This document shows positions 27,158-35,062 of a stretch of 64,000 nucleotides of DNA, piece after piece; positions within the stretch are counted from its first letter, which is position 1; each line of letters starts with the position of its first letter. Source of the DNA: CAJCJE01 sp963818685 (lineage in GTDB: Bacteria > Actinomycetota > Actinomycetes > Mycobacteriales > Pseudonocardiaceae); contig CAWFTJ010000001.1 in NCBI GenBank assembly GCA_963818685.1, positions 310,001 through 374,000 of the forward strand, given 5' to 3'. The notes beneath the pieces are model-generated. The model was given only the letters and a program-made list of their open reading frames with translations. It did not search any database and was not told the origin of the DNA. Both the position numbers and the translations under genes were made by a program.

Positions 27158-28687
27158 TCAACAGTGGGTCGGGGCAGCGGTGGTGTTCAACGGCGGCAGC
27201 GGGCCGGGGTCGTGCAGCAGCAGGTACCCGTCATTCTGGTAGACCACCCGGTAGCCGTCGGCCTCCAGAGCGTTGACGGCCTTGCGCTGGTCGGTGACGG
27301 TGCAGAAGGGGAACTCCCGTCCGCCGACATCGGCGGCCACCCACGGGGTCCAGCGCGTGACCTGATCCCACAGCAGCACGGTGGCGCGCCCACTCAGCGC
27401 GGGGCCGAGATAGTTGGCCGCCGACACGGTCGCACCCGAAGGCACCTTGGCGATGACCGAGGCCGCGGCACGCGTCTCGGTGTCCTGCCGCCAGGCCGAC
27501 GGCGAGAGCGCCGACCCGAAACCGAAGTAGGGCACCGTGACCACGCCTGTCACCAACACCGCGCTCGCCAACACCGTCCCGACAAGGCCACCGGTCCGGC
27601 CACCGGTCCACCGGCCGATCCGCCCGACGGCGTCCACGCCGGCGGCGAACAGCGGGATCACCACGAACGCGTTGTAGTGAAAGGTGGTGGCCCACAGCAG
27701 TGGGTCCGAGGACAGCATCCGTTCGGCGAGCAGCGGCAGCACCATCAGCAGGTACGGCGAGAGCAGCGACGTGAACGCGGTCATGGTGAACAGCAGCAGC
27801 ATCGTCCGGATCTTGTAGTCCGGCTCGACGAACGTCGCCGCCGTGACGAGTGGATGCGTCAGCGCGTGCCAGGCCGCACTCGGCATCGACGAGCCGAACC
27901 GCTGGTAGGTCCAGTAGAAGCCCGGCCTGCCACCGAACGCCGGCAGCAGGACGTCGGTGGCGAACACGACCCAGCCGAGCCCACCCGCAACGAACCCGAG
28001 GCCGAAGCGCCGAGCACGTCGCCGGTCCGGCCTCGGCATGCGCAACGACAGGACCAGTACGGCAAGGCCGAATCCGGCGACAAGCAGCCCGAGGTCCTCC
28101 TTCACCGCGAGCAGCCCGATCGCCGCCAACACCACGTGCCACCAACGGCCGTGGCCTTCTCGCACCGAGGAGAACCGTTCGAGAAGGACGGCGGTGAGCA
28201 CCGGTGCGAAGGCGACCTCGTGGAAGCCGAAGTCGGCGGCCTGCGCGAGCGGCCAGGCCAGCGCGTAGGCGATGGCCACGCAGTAGGCCGACCAGGTACC
28301 CAGCTCCCTGCGGGCGAGGACCCACAGTGGCGGAATCGCCGCCGCGAACAGCACCGACTGCGCGATCAGCAGTGTCTGCGGTCCGGAGTAGAGCCAGTAG
28401 AGCGGGGCGAGCAGAGCCAGGATCGGGGAGAAGTGGTCGCCGAGCACGGAGAAGTCCGCGCCGAACCCGTCGTGCACCTTCACGATCGCCACCGGCAACC
28501 GGAAATGACTGTAGGACCGCACGGCCTGGTCGAAGATCACCAGGTCATAGGTGCCGGCGCGGAAGGTGTAGTACTGCGACAGCGCGGTGGCCGAGCTGAG
28601 CCCCGCGGACAGGAGGCCGATGACCGCGATGCCGATTCGGTGGCGCGCCAGGACCGGGCGCGAAGCGCGCGGTAGACCCGTTGACAC
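27158..28687 (-). CDS. DUF2079 polytopic membrane protein (GT-C-like)
   Basis: This 509-aa integral membrane protein of the DUF2079 family has about ten hydrophobic segments. An N-terminal region (YDLVIFDQAVRSYSHFRLPVAIVKVH and a DHFSPILALLAPLY loop) is characteristic of the family, which is related to GT-C glycosyltransferases using polyprenyl-phosphate sugars. A C-terminal soluble part (about 420-509) follows the last helix. The acceptor is unknown. It is in probable operon with the GT2 gene downstream. The ATG at 28687 follows AGGGGGCTCCGCTGTGTCAACGG poorly, so the start is moderately certain. Confidence 0.8.
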   Translation of the reverse strand: MSTGLPRASRPVLARHRIGIAVIGLLSAGLSSATALSQYYTFRAGTYDLVIFDQAVRSYSHFRLPVAIVKVHDGFGADFSVLGDHFSPILALLAPLYWLYSGPQTLLIAQSVLFAAAIPPLWVLARRELGTWSAYCVAIAYALAWPLAQAADFGFHEVAFAPVLTAVLLERFSSVREGHGRWWHVVLAAIGLLAVKEDLGLLVAGFGLAVLVLSLRMPRPDRRRARRFGLGFVAGGLGWVVFATDVLLPAFGGRPGFYWTYQRFGSSMPSAAWHALTHPLVTAATFVEPDYKIRTMLLLFTMTAFTSLLSPYLLMVLPLLAERMLSSDPLLWATTFHYNAFVVIPLFAAGVDAVGRIGRWTGGRTGGLVGTVLASAVLVTGVVTVPYFGFGSALSPSAWRQDTETRAAASVIAKVPSGATVSAANYLGPALSGRATVLLWDQVTRWTPWVAADVGGREFPFCTVTDQRKAVNALEADGYRVVYQNDGYLLLHDPGPLPPLNTTAAPTHC

Positions 28688-28812
28688 AGCGGAGCCCCCT
28701 GCGGCCTCATTTCCGGCTGGGAATGCCGACCAGCGTCATGTCCACAATCGGTTGGACGGGTCAACGCTAATTGCCGCGCATCGACGGTCGCAGCAGCCGA
28801 TTGGGTGAAATG

Positions 28813-28843
28813 GATAAGTCCGGCGCCAAACGCCGGACTTATC
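28813..28843 (-). terminator. Tandem terminator hairpin 1 (distal)
   Basis: Perfect 13-bp stem GATAAGTCCGGCG with a 5-nt loop. It lies downstream of the GH10 stop and upstream of the DUF2079 gene on the minus strand. Confidence 0.65.
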
Positions 28844-28862
28844 TTTATCCGCACGATCAAAC

Positions 28863-28895
28863 GAAAAGGTTCCCGCCAATAGCGGGAACCTTTTC
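28863..28895 (-). terminator. Tandem terminator hairpin 2
   Basis: Perfect 14-bp stem GAAAAGGTTCCCGC with a 5-nt loop. The minus-strand transcript ends the stem in a TTTTC run, the most terminator-like of the three. Confidence 0.75.
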
Positions 28896-28912
28896 GGGGA
28901 GATGCTGGTGGT

Positions 28913-28952
28913 GGCTGGGGGACGGTGCGTGATGCGGTACCGTCCCCCAGCC
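28913..28952 (-). terminator. Tandem hairpin 3 (proximal to GH10 stop)
   Basis: Perfect 14-bp stem GGCTGGGGGACGGT with a 12-nt loop, about 60 bp after the GH10 stop. The rest of the 28688-29011 gap holds no gene I can support. Confidence 0.6.
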
Positions 28953-29011
28953 GCCCGCTGACCGGTGTCAGCAGGTCGAGTTGGTCACTGTCTGGTCAGT
29001 GGTGCCTCGGA

Positions 29012-30451
29012 TCAGCCGTCGAAGGTCCACTGCTGGTTGCTGCCACCGTTGCACGTCCACAGCTCGACAAGGGCGCCGTTGGCCGTACTGGCGCCGGTCA
29101 CGTCGAGACACAGGCCGGACTGCGTGATCGTGCCGTTCGAGTTCAGTGTCCACTGCTGACCGGCACCGGAACACGGCTCGATCACGACCTTGGTCCCGGC
29201 GCTCGTGCCGCCGCCGTTCGCGGTGAGGCACGTGTTGCTGCTGTACACGGTCAACTGGCCGGAACTGGTCTTCGTCCAGATCTGGTTGGTACCGCCGTTG
29301 CAGCTCCAGATCTCCAGCTGCGTGCCCGCCGTGGTGCTCAGGCCGGGCACGTCAAGGCACTTGCCGGCACCTACCGCGTGCACCTCACCGGAGCCGCCAC
29401 CACCGGTGGTGGAACCGCCGCCGAGAGCCGAGACGACCGCGTTGTACGCGGGCTTGGGCTGGTCGTTGTTGTCGTACATGGTCGCGGCGCCATAACCCGG
29501 GAACGTGCCAGGGATCCAGGAGTGCCCGTCGTCGACGCCCCACTGCGAGATGCCGACGCAACGGGACACGGCGAGGCACGCCTTCACCACGTTGCCGAAG
29601 TCGGTCGCCTGTTGCGCCAGGTTGCCGCTGTTGGTCGGCAGCTGGATCCGGTCATCGAGCTCGGTGACCGCGACGTCGACGCCGAGGTTGGCGAAGCGCT
29701 GCATGTTCGCCTGGAGGTCCGACGGGTTCTGGCCCTCGATGAAGTGGCTCTCGAAGCCGACGCCGTCGATCGGAACGCCCTGGGACTTCAGCGACTGGAT
29801 GAGGTTGTACATCCCGTTGCTCTTGGCGTTCTCGCCCTCGATGTTGTAGTCGTTGAGGTAGAGCTTGGCGTTCGGGTCGGCGGCGTGTGCGGTGCGCAGC
29901 GCGTCGGCGATGTAACCGGAGCCCATCGCGTTGTAGAAGACGTCCTGGCGCAGCGAGCCGTCCTCGTTGAACGGCTCGTTCACCACGTCCCAGGCGTACA
30001 CCTGGCCCTTGTAGTGGCCGGCCTCCGTGGTGATGTGGGTTTCCATCGCGCCCTGCACCTGGTTCTGCGGCAGGCTGCTCACCCAGCCGGGCAGCTGGCT
30101 GTGCCACACCAGGTTGTGCCCGCGCACCCGGTCGTTGTGCGACTTGGCCCAGTTCAGGATCTGGTCTCCTGGGCCGAAGTTGAACGACCCGTTCGACGGC
30201 TCGGTGGTGTCCCACTTCATCTCGTTGCCCGGGGTCACCATGTCGAACTGGGTGCCGGCGACGTTGGTCTCGGAGCCCGCGTTCAGGTCACTGACGTCAA
30301 GCGCGGTACCGAAGTACCGGTTCTGGGCCTCCGCCAGGGCGCGCAGTGTCGATGCCGATGGCGCCGCCTGCGCAGGCGCCGTCGCGATGGCGACGACCGG
30401 CAGCACCGTCATGGCCAGTGCGATGACCGGCCCGACCAGTTTTCGTACCAT
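29012..30451 (-). CDS. Secreted GH10 endo-xylanase with CBM13
   Basis: This 479-aa endo-beta-1,4-xylanase has a signal peptide (about 1-29, APAQA-APS), a GH10 barrel (about 32-340) with VTPGNEMKWDTTEP, HNLVWHSQLPGW, the acid/base Glu in WDVVNEPFN and the nucleophile Glu in VAVTELDDR, then a Gly/Ser linker and CBM13 trefoil (about 355-479). The ATG follows GGAGG with five bases spacing, and that ribosome-binding site abuts the stop codon of the preceding broken GH54 gene 12 bp upstream, so the two form an operon. Its CBM13 is most similar to that of this GH54 neighbour. Confidence 0.95.
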   Translation of the reverse strand: MVRKLVGPVIALAMTVLPVVAIATAPAQAAPSASTLRALAEAQNRYFGTALDVSDLNAGSETNVAGTQFDMVTPGNEMKWDTTEPSNGSFNFGPGDQILNWAKSHNDRVRGHNLVWHSQLPGWVSSLPQNQVQGAMETHITTEAGHYKGQVYAWDVVNEPFNEDGSLRQDVFYNAMGSGYIADALRTAHAADPNAKLYLNDYNIEGENAKSNGMYNLIQSLKSQGVPIDGVGFESHFIEGQNPSDLQANMQRFANLGVDVAVTELDDRIQLPTNSGNLAQQATDFGNVVKACLAVSRCVGISQWGVDDGHSWIPGTFPGYGAATMYDNNDQPKPAYNAVVSALGGGSTTGGGGSGEVHAVGAGKCLDVPGLSTTAGTQLEIWSCNGGTNQIWTKTSSGQLTVYSSNTCLTANGGGTSAGTKVVIEPCSGAGQQWTLNSNGTITQSGLCLDVTGASTANGALVELWTCNGGSNQQWTFDG

Positions 30452-30463
30452 TGAGCCCTCCTT

Positions 30464-31933
30464 TTAACCGATGGTCCACTGCTGGTTGCTGCCGCCGTTA
30501 CACGTCCACAACTCCACCACGGCGCCGTTCGCCGTACTGGCGCCGGTCACGTCGAGACACATGCTCCCCTGCCGTGATCGTGCCGTTCGAGTTCACCGCC
30601 CACTGTTGGCTCGCGCGGCCGGAGCACGGCTCGATCACCGTCTTCGTGCCGGCACTGGTGCCACCGCCACTCGCGCTGAGGCACATCGTGCTGCTGCCGC
30701 TGTACACGGTGAGTTCGTTGGAACTGTTCTCGTCCAGGTCTGGTTGCTGCCACCGTTGCAGTCCCAGATCTCCAGCTGCGTGCCCGCCGTGGTGCTCAGG
30801 CCGGGCACGTCAAGGCACTTCCCGGCGCCCACCGCGTGCACCTCGCCGCTGTTGGCGCTGGCGCCCGCTGCGTAGCCCGCGGCGGCGAGATTGGCCTGGA
30901 CGGCGTCCTCGGTGGCGTCGGAGGGGAAGCCCGCGGTCACCGCGCCCTCGAAGAAGTCACCGTAGGCACCGTTGCTGTTGTCCCCACCGGTACCCAGCAG
31001 GATCGACGGTTGCAGCTTCATCGGTGCGTAGTTGTTGGGCAGCCCGCCTGAATAGGTCGTTGTCAGTCCTCCGCTGGTGGCGTTGCCGTATTTCAGGGTG
31101 AAGTTCGATGTGCCGTTGTTCTTCTCCCATGCGCTGACGAACGGGAAGTGCACCCCGGGGTTGTTGGGCGTTGTTCGGCCCAGTGTTGGTGCGGTACATG
31201 CCGTTCTCCAGGTCGGCCTCGACCCAGGGGCCGCTACCGGTGCATCCGCCGAACCAGCACGCGGTGCCCCATTCGATCGCGTTCATGGTGGCGTTGCCGG
31301 TGTCGGTGTGCGAGGTCTCACCGCTGCCGTAGTCGAAGCAGCATTGGTTGTTGACGTTGTTGGACGAGGTCACCATGTAGATGCCCTCTGGCTGGGACCC
31401 GGTCGGCGCACCCTTGGCGTTGTCGATCCGGTAGCCGACGCCCGGCGTGATCTTGATCCCGAACGCCTGGTTGCCACCCACCGTGATCGGCAGTGCCATG
31501 GCGTTGGCTCCGACGTCGGACCCGTTGGCGCCGGGACCTTTCCAGAAGCCGCCCCACGAGATCGGCAGATCGTTGTGGTTCGACGTCTGGTCGTAGATCT
31601 TGGTGATGGTGCACGACGTGCCCGCACAGAACGAGACCTGTGGTGCCGCGTTGACGTGCCGCCCGCCGACAGCAGGCCGATGTCGAGGTAGCTGTGGTCG
31701 GAGGACCGCTGGATCTGGTACAGCGGTCCGTTGTAGGCGGCGAACAGCGCCCTGGTCGTACTGTGTGCGGTGATGCACGGCGTGCCGCCCGCCGCATAGA
31801 TGTCGCACGGCCCCTGGGTCGCGGCGTGTGCCGGACCTGCCGCGACGGTCACGCCGACAAGGCCGGCGAGTAACGCGGCCGCCGCCGTGCCGATTCTCAG
31901 TGATAACCGGTGGACAAATGATCTGGTGCGCAT
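30464..31933 (-). pseudogene. GH54 alpha-L-arabinofuranosidase with CBM13, at least four frameshifts
   Basis: This is a second GH54 arabinofuranosidase, clearly homologous to 11111-12589. It has a signal peptide (GPAHA-ATQ), PCDIYAAGGTPCITAHSTTRALFAAYNG, SFCAGTSC, NQCCFDYGSGETS, ILLGTGGDNS and a CBM13. The frame changes at about 31665, 31165, 30740 and 30562. The last is a G-run (GGGG where GGG restores GSMCLDVTGAS); another lies in an AACCCCGGGG tract. No internal stop other than those caused by the shifts is needed, so the gene may be intact in reality, or newly decayed. The ATG at 31933 has GGGGAG five bases upstream. If truly dead, the intact copy covers the function; GH10 downstream shares the transcript. 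Confidence 0.85.
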
Positions 31934-32245
31934 GTGAACTCCCCATTCCAACCGAACGGTGCACAGGGTTTGCGATAAGCGGCTGTCCGATGGCTCATTG
32001 CCGATGGCTGCCGCCATTCCAGACCGCGATGCCGCCGACGGCTACCACCGCCGACGGCATCGCGAGCCCCCAGCCGAACTTGCCATGAGCTACTCCACAG
32101 CGTTGTGAGATATGTCTGACTCATCCGCCCGTCGTCCCGGGCCCTGGTGAGTCATGACAGCCGCTCACAACGGGCCAGTCAAGCAGCAGGCTTCAATGAA
32201 TAGTACTTATCCAGTTCAGCGAGCAGCAATGCATTGCAACTTTCA
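31934..32245. other. 312-bp intergenic region with terminator-like hairpin
   Basis: No gene is supported here. A 10-bp inverted repeat CGCGATGCCG / CGGCATCGCG (32025-32034 with 32055-32064) could terminate the GH39-like transcript from the right. A diverged inverted repeat around TGAGTCATGACA lies near 32149. The motif TTGCAACTTTCAT (about 32235-32246) at the edge resembles the GTnAnnTTTCAC sites. Confidence 0.4.
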
Positions 32246-34084
32246 TCAGCGTGGCGTGAAGTCCTGATTCGTGCCGGCGGCGTTCTTGCAGGTCCACTGG
32301 TCGAGTTGCTGACCGGTGTTGCTGCCGTTGCCGTAGACATCAAGGCACAGGCCGCTGTTTTGGTTGCGGAACTCGTAGGAGCCGTCGGACTGCTGGACGG
32401 GCTGCCACAGGCTGTTCGACGCCCCGTTCGGGGCCTGCTGGACGATGTCTGGGCTGCCGGCCGTGGTGGAGCTGCCGGACACCGCGACGTCGTCGCCGGA
32501 GTTCTGCGCCTGGAGTTCACCATAGCCGCCCGAGACCGGCACGAACTGGAACTGCTGGTTGGTCTGGCTGTTGCAGGTCCACTGGTCGATCGCGGCACCG
32601 GCGGTGCTGGTCGCGCCGTACACGTCGACGCACAGCGAGTCGTTGCCGATCACCAGCTGGTGATAGCCGCTCGGGAACCCGCCACCCGTCGACTGGCCGC
32701 CGGGGGTCAGGTAGATCGCGAAAGCGTCGTGGGACTGCTGGAACGTGATGGGCACGGTGATCGAGCCACCGGAGACACTCACGTTCTGGTTGTACACCAC
32801 CTGCGGCGAACTCAACGGCGCCTGGTCCGGAATCCGGTCCACGGTCACGTTCACGTTGCCGTTGTTGGCCAGCCAGGGCACGGATGCCAGGCCGTTGAAG
32901 GTCACCGGCGCGGAACCGGTGTACCCGTTGGAGTCACCGATGACCGCGACCGCCCGCTTGTTGGTGCTGTCCTCGGCCGCCGAGATCGCGGTCGATCCCA
33001 CCTGGCCCGAGGTGGACACCAGGGTGCCGGTGAGGTCCGCGTACGTGCGGAACGCCCACCAGTTGCCGGTCGGCTGCCAGCTGCCGCCGCTCTGGGTGAG
33101 GATGCCGGTCAGGTTCGGGGTCAGGCAGCAGTTCCAGTTGCCGCGCATCGCGTTCTTGTAGCCGGACTGCGCGAAGCGCGCGAGGTACCATGCGGTGACC
33201 CCGGCGGTCTGCCGGTCCGATGGCTGGAACTCGTTCGCGGACAACGGGATCGGCGAGATACCAGCCGATGACATCGCGTTGTTCAGCGACTGCGACACGG
33301 ACACCGGGTCGTCAACGTCGCCCTCGTCGTGGTTGGTGATCTCGTCCGGCAGTGTCGCGGCCGACTTGGCGTGCGAGAGCCAGGTCTGCCACTCCCCCGA
33401 ATTGCTCTGCGGGGTGAAGGCGAGCGAGGGCCCCACGATCAACGTGCCGGGGGCGACCCGCCGGATCTCCCGGTACGCGGTGTCCCACATCTGGAAGTAC
33501 TGGGTGCTGTTCACGCCCCGCGTCCAGAACGCGGAGATGTCCGGCTCGTTCCAGATGTCGTAGGCGAACGTGAGACCCGATGCCTGGAGCGCGCCGACGG
33601 TCTTGTCGATGAACGTGGTCCAGTTCGAGCAGTTGCCGTTGTCGCACGGGTAGGTCGTGTTCGACGGCTGCCCGCCGTCCGCGCCGTAGATGTCGCTGAG
33701 GATCACCTGGTACTGCGCGTGGTAGGGCGGCTGGGTGAGCCGCTTCGCCTGCGAGATCACCGAGTTCACGTCGGCCTGCGTACCGGAACCGTACTGGTAG
33801 TTGTCGCCGATCCAGCCTCGGGACACGTGCCCGCCACCGCGGAACGCGGTGATACCCAGTGGCTGGAGCAACGAGTCCACCGGCTGGCTGCCGTCCTGGT
33901 TCACCCCGTAGAGGAAGCCCTCGCCGACCGCTGTCGCGGCTTTGGTCGGCGTGGCCAGGTCAACGCTGAGGGACTCACTTGCCGCCGCCGCGCTCTGGGC
34001 CGCCGCGGGTGGGATGGTGGTCAGTCCCAGGACCACCATCCCCACCGCCATCGCGAGGCGGCCCAACATCGTCGTCGTTCTCAC
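32246..34084 (-). CDS. Secreted clan GH-A glycosidase (GH39-like) with CBM13/ricin-B lectin
   Basis: This 612-aa secreted protein has a signal peptide (about 1-35, AAAQSAAA) and a TIM-barrel domain (about 45-330). The barrel resembles GH39-type clan-A enzymes: GITAFRGGGHVSRGW, putative acid/base Glu in FAYDIWNEPDISAFW, and putative nucleophile in IPLSANEFQPSD. A beta-sandwich (about 340-465) and a ricin-B trefoil (about 478-612) with QTNQQFQFVP and a terminal TNQDFTPR follow. I cannot assign the CAZy family with certainty. GTG 34084 follows GGAGGA at seven bases. The operator core TCGAACCGATTCGA sits 21 bp upstream, putting it in the same regulon as GH59, the large GH3 and the ABC-GH31 operon. 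Confidence 0.7.
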   Translation of the reverse strand: MRTTTMLGRLAMAVGMVVLGLTTIPPAAAQSAAAASESLSVDLATPTKAATAVGEGFLYGVNQDGSQPVDSLLQPLGITAFRGGGHVSRGWIGDNYQYGSGTQADVNSVISQAKRLTQPPYHAQYQVILSDIYGADGGQPSNTTYPCDNGNCSNWTTFIDKTVGALQASGLTFAYDIWNEPDISAFWTRGVNSTQYFQMWDTAYREIRRVAPGTLIVGPSLAFTPQSNSGEWQTWLSHAKSAATLPDEITNHDEGDVDDPVSVSQSLNNAMSSAGISPIPLSANEFQPSDRQTAGVTAWYLARFAQSGYKNAMRGNWNCCLTPNLTGILTQSGGSWQPTGNWWAFRTYADLTGTLVSTSGQVGSTAISAAEDSTNKRAVAVIGDSNGYTGSAPVTFNGLASVPWLANNGNVNVTVDRIPDQAPLSSPQVVYNQNVSVSGGSITVPITFQQSHDAFAIYLTPGGQSTGGGFPSGYHQLVIGNDSLCVDVYGATSTAGAAIDQWTCNSQTNQQFQFVPVSGGYGELQAQNSGDDVAVSGSSTTAGSPDIVQQAPNGASNSLWQPVQQSDGSYEFRNQNSGLCLDVYGNGSNTGQQLDQWTCKNAAGTNQDFTPR

Positions 34085-34104
34085 CGCATCGTCCTCCGAG
34101 GTCG

Positions 34105-34118
34105 TCGAACCGATTCGA
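34105..34118. promoter_or_regulatory. LacI-type operator O2 (TCGAACCGATTCGA)
   Basis: Matches the O1 core with one substitution in the symmetrical centre. It lies 21 bp upstream of the GH39-like start. Confidence 0.65.
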
Positions 34119-34150
34119 ACGTAGGTCGGCGCGAATGTTATGCGACAATG

Positions 34151-34187
34151 ACTGTGCGCGGGTGTAACTTTCACACCCGCGCACAGT
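34151..34187 (-). terminator. 15-bp stem hairpin after GH12, with motif in the loop
   Basis: A perfect 15-bp stem ACTGTGCGCGGGTGT with a 7-nt AACTTTC loop lies 36 bp after the GH12 stop. The loop and flanks spell GTAACTTTCAC, the recurrent regulatory motif. Confidence 0.7.
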
Positions 34188-34222
34188 GGACAATCAGCAG
34201 CGGACAATCAGCACGGGGACGA

Positions 34223-34927
34223 TCAGCCCGTGGACACCGAATAGCTGTTGGTGTTGAAGTTCGTGCCGGTGTTGTTGGTCGAGGTGATTTCCCAGCCGAA
34301 CTGGACGTTGCCCAGCGTAGCCGTTGAACCGCCGAACCAGCCGTTGTGCTGCAACCAGTTCAACGCGGCGAGCACGTCGACAGTACCGGAGGTGGACTGG
34401 CCGGTGTTGACGAACGAGTACACCTTGTTGGAGCCGTTGCTACCGGAGTAGAGGCGCCAGGTGTAGCCGCCGACGCTCACCGTCTGGTTGTAGCTGCCCA
34501 GCGGCCCTGCCGACTTCTCGTTCATCCACAGCATAACCTCGTAGGCGTAGTTGTTGAGCCAGATGTCGTAGGCCGTGTTGTAGACGCCGCTGCCGGGCAC
34601 GCTCACGTTGAAACTGCTGCTGATCCTGCCGATGGAGGACAGCGAGCGGTTGAAGTCGTACTGGGCGTGGGGATAGGACTTGACGCCGTTGGTGGCCGGT
34701 TGCTGCGACCAGACTCCCCAGTTGCTCGACGAGTTCGCCCAGATGGTCTGCGGGCCCGCGCCGGAGCCCCACACGTCGTTGCCGAGCGTGTAACCGTTGC
34801 TGGACCAGCTTCCGTACTGTGCCGACGAACTCCAGACCGCTGCGTTCGCGACGCCGGTGCCGACACCGATGGCCAGCGCGATGGTGATAATCGCGCCGGC
34901 CACCGCTGATCGTGCCAATCTCCTCAT
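34223..34927 (-). CDS. Secreted GH12 endoglucanase/xyloglucanase, single domain
   Basis: This compact 234-aa GH12 enzyme has a signal peptide (about 1-29, GVANA-AVW) and one jelly-roll domain with the nucleophile Glu in YEVMLWMNEKSAGPLG, the acid/base Glu in VQFGWEITSTN and no binding module. It differs from the longer GH12 at 20552 and may serve xyloglucan or soluble glucans. The ATG at 34927 follows AAGGAGAGG with normal spacing. The 135-bp upstream gap contains a degenerate operator-like TCGAACGGTATCGA at 35048. Downstream comes a strong hairpin, then the independently regulated GH39-like gene. Confidence 0.9.
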   Translation of the reverse strand: MRRLARSAVAGAIITIALAIGVGTGVANAAVWSSSAQYGSWSSNGYTLGNDVWGSGAGPQTIWANSSSNWGVWSQQPATNGVKSYPHAQYDFNRSLSSIGRISSSFNVSVPGSGVYNTAYDIWLNNYAYEVMLWMNEKSAGPLGSYNQTVSVGGYTWRLYSGSNGSNKVYSFVNTGQSTSGTVDVLAALNWLQHNGWFGGSTATLGNVQFGWEITSTNNTGTNFNTNSYSVSTG

Positions 34928-35062
34928 GGAATTCCTCTCCTTCGAATTCCCCTGTTGTTTCCCCAGGGTCAATTTTATTCGACCGACCGGGATAGCCACA
35001 GGTTTTCCGAGCCTGCGTATTTCACAGTTGGAAAGAGAGGAACGTGGTCGAACGGTATCGAA

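Noticed and set aside
26759..28675. 638-codon plus-strand frame opposite GT2 and DUF2079
   Set aside because: It has low-complexity Arg/Gly/His composition; both antisense genes have clear family motifs.
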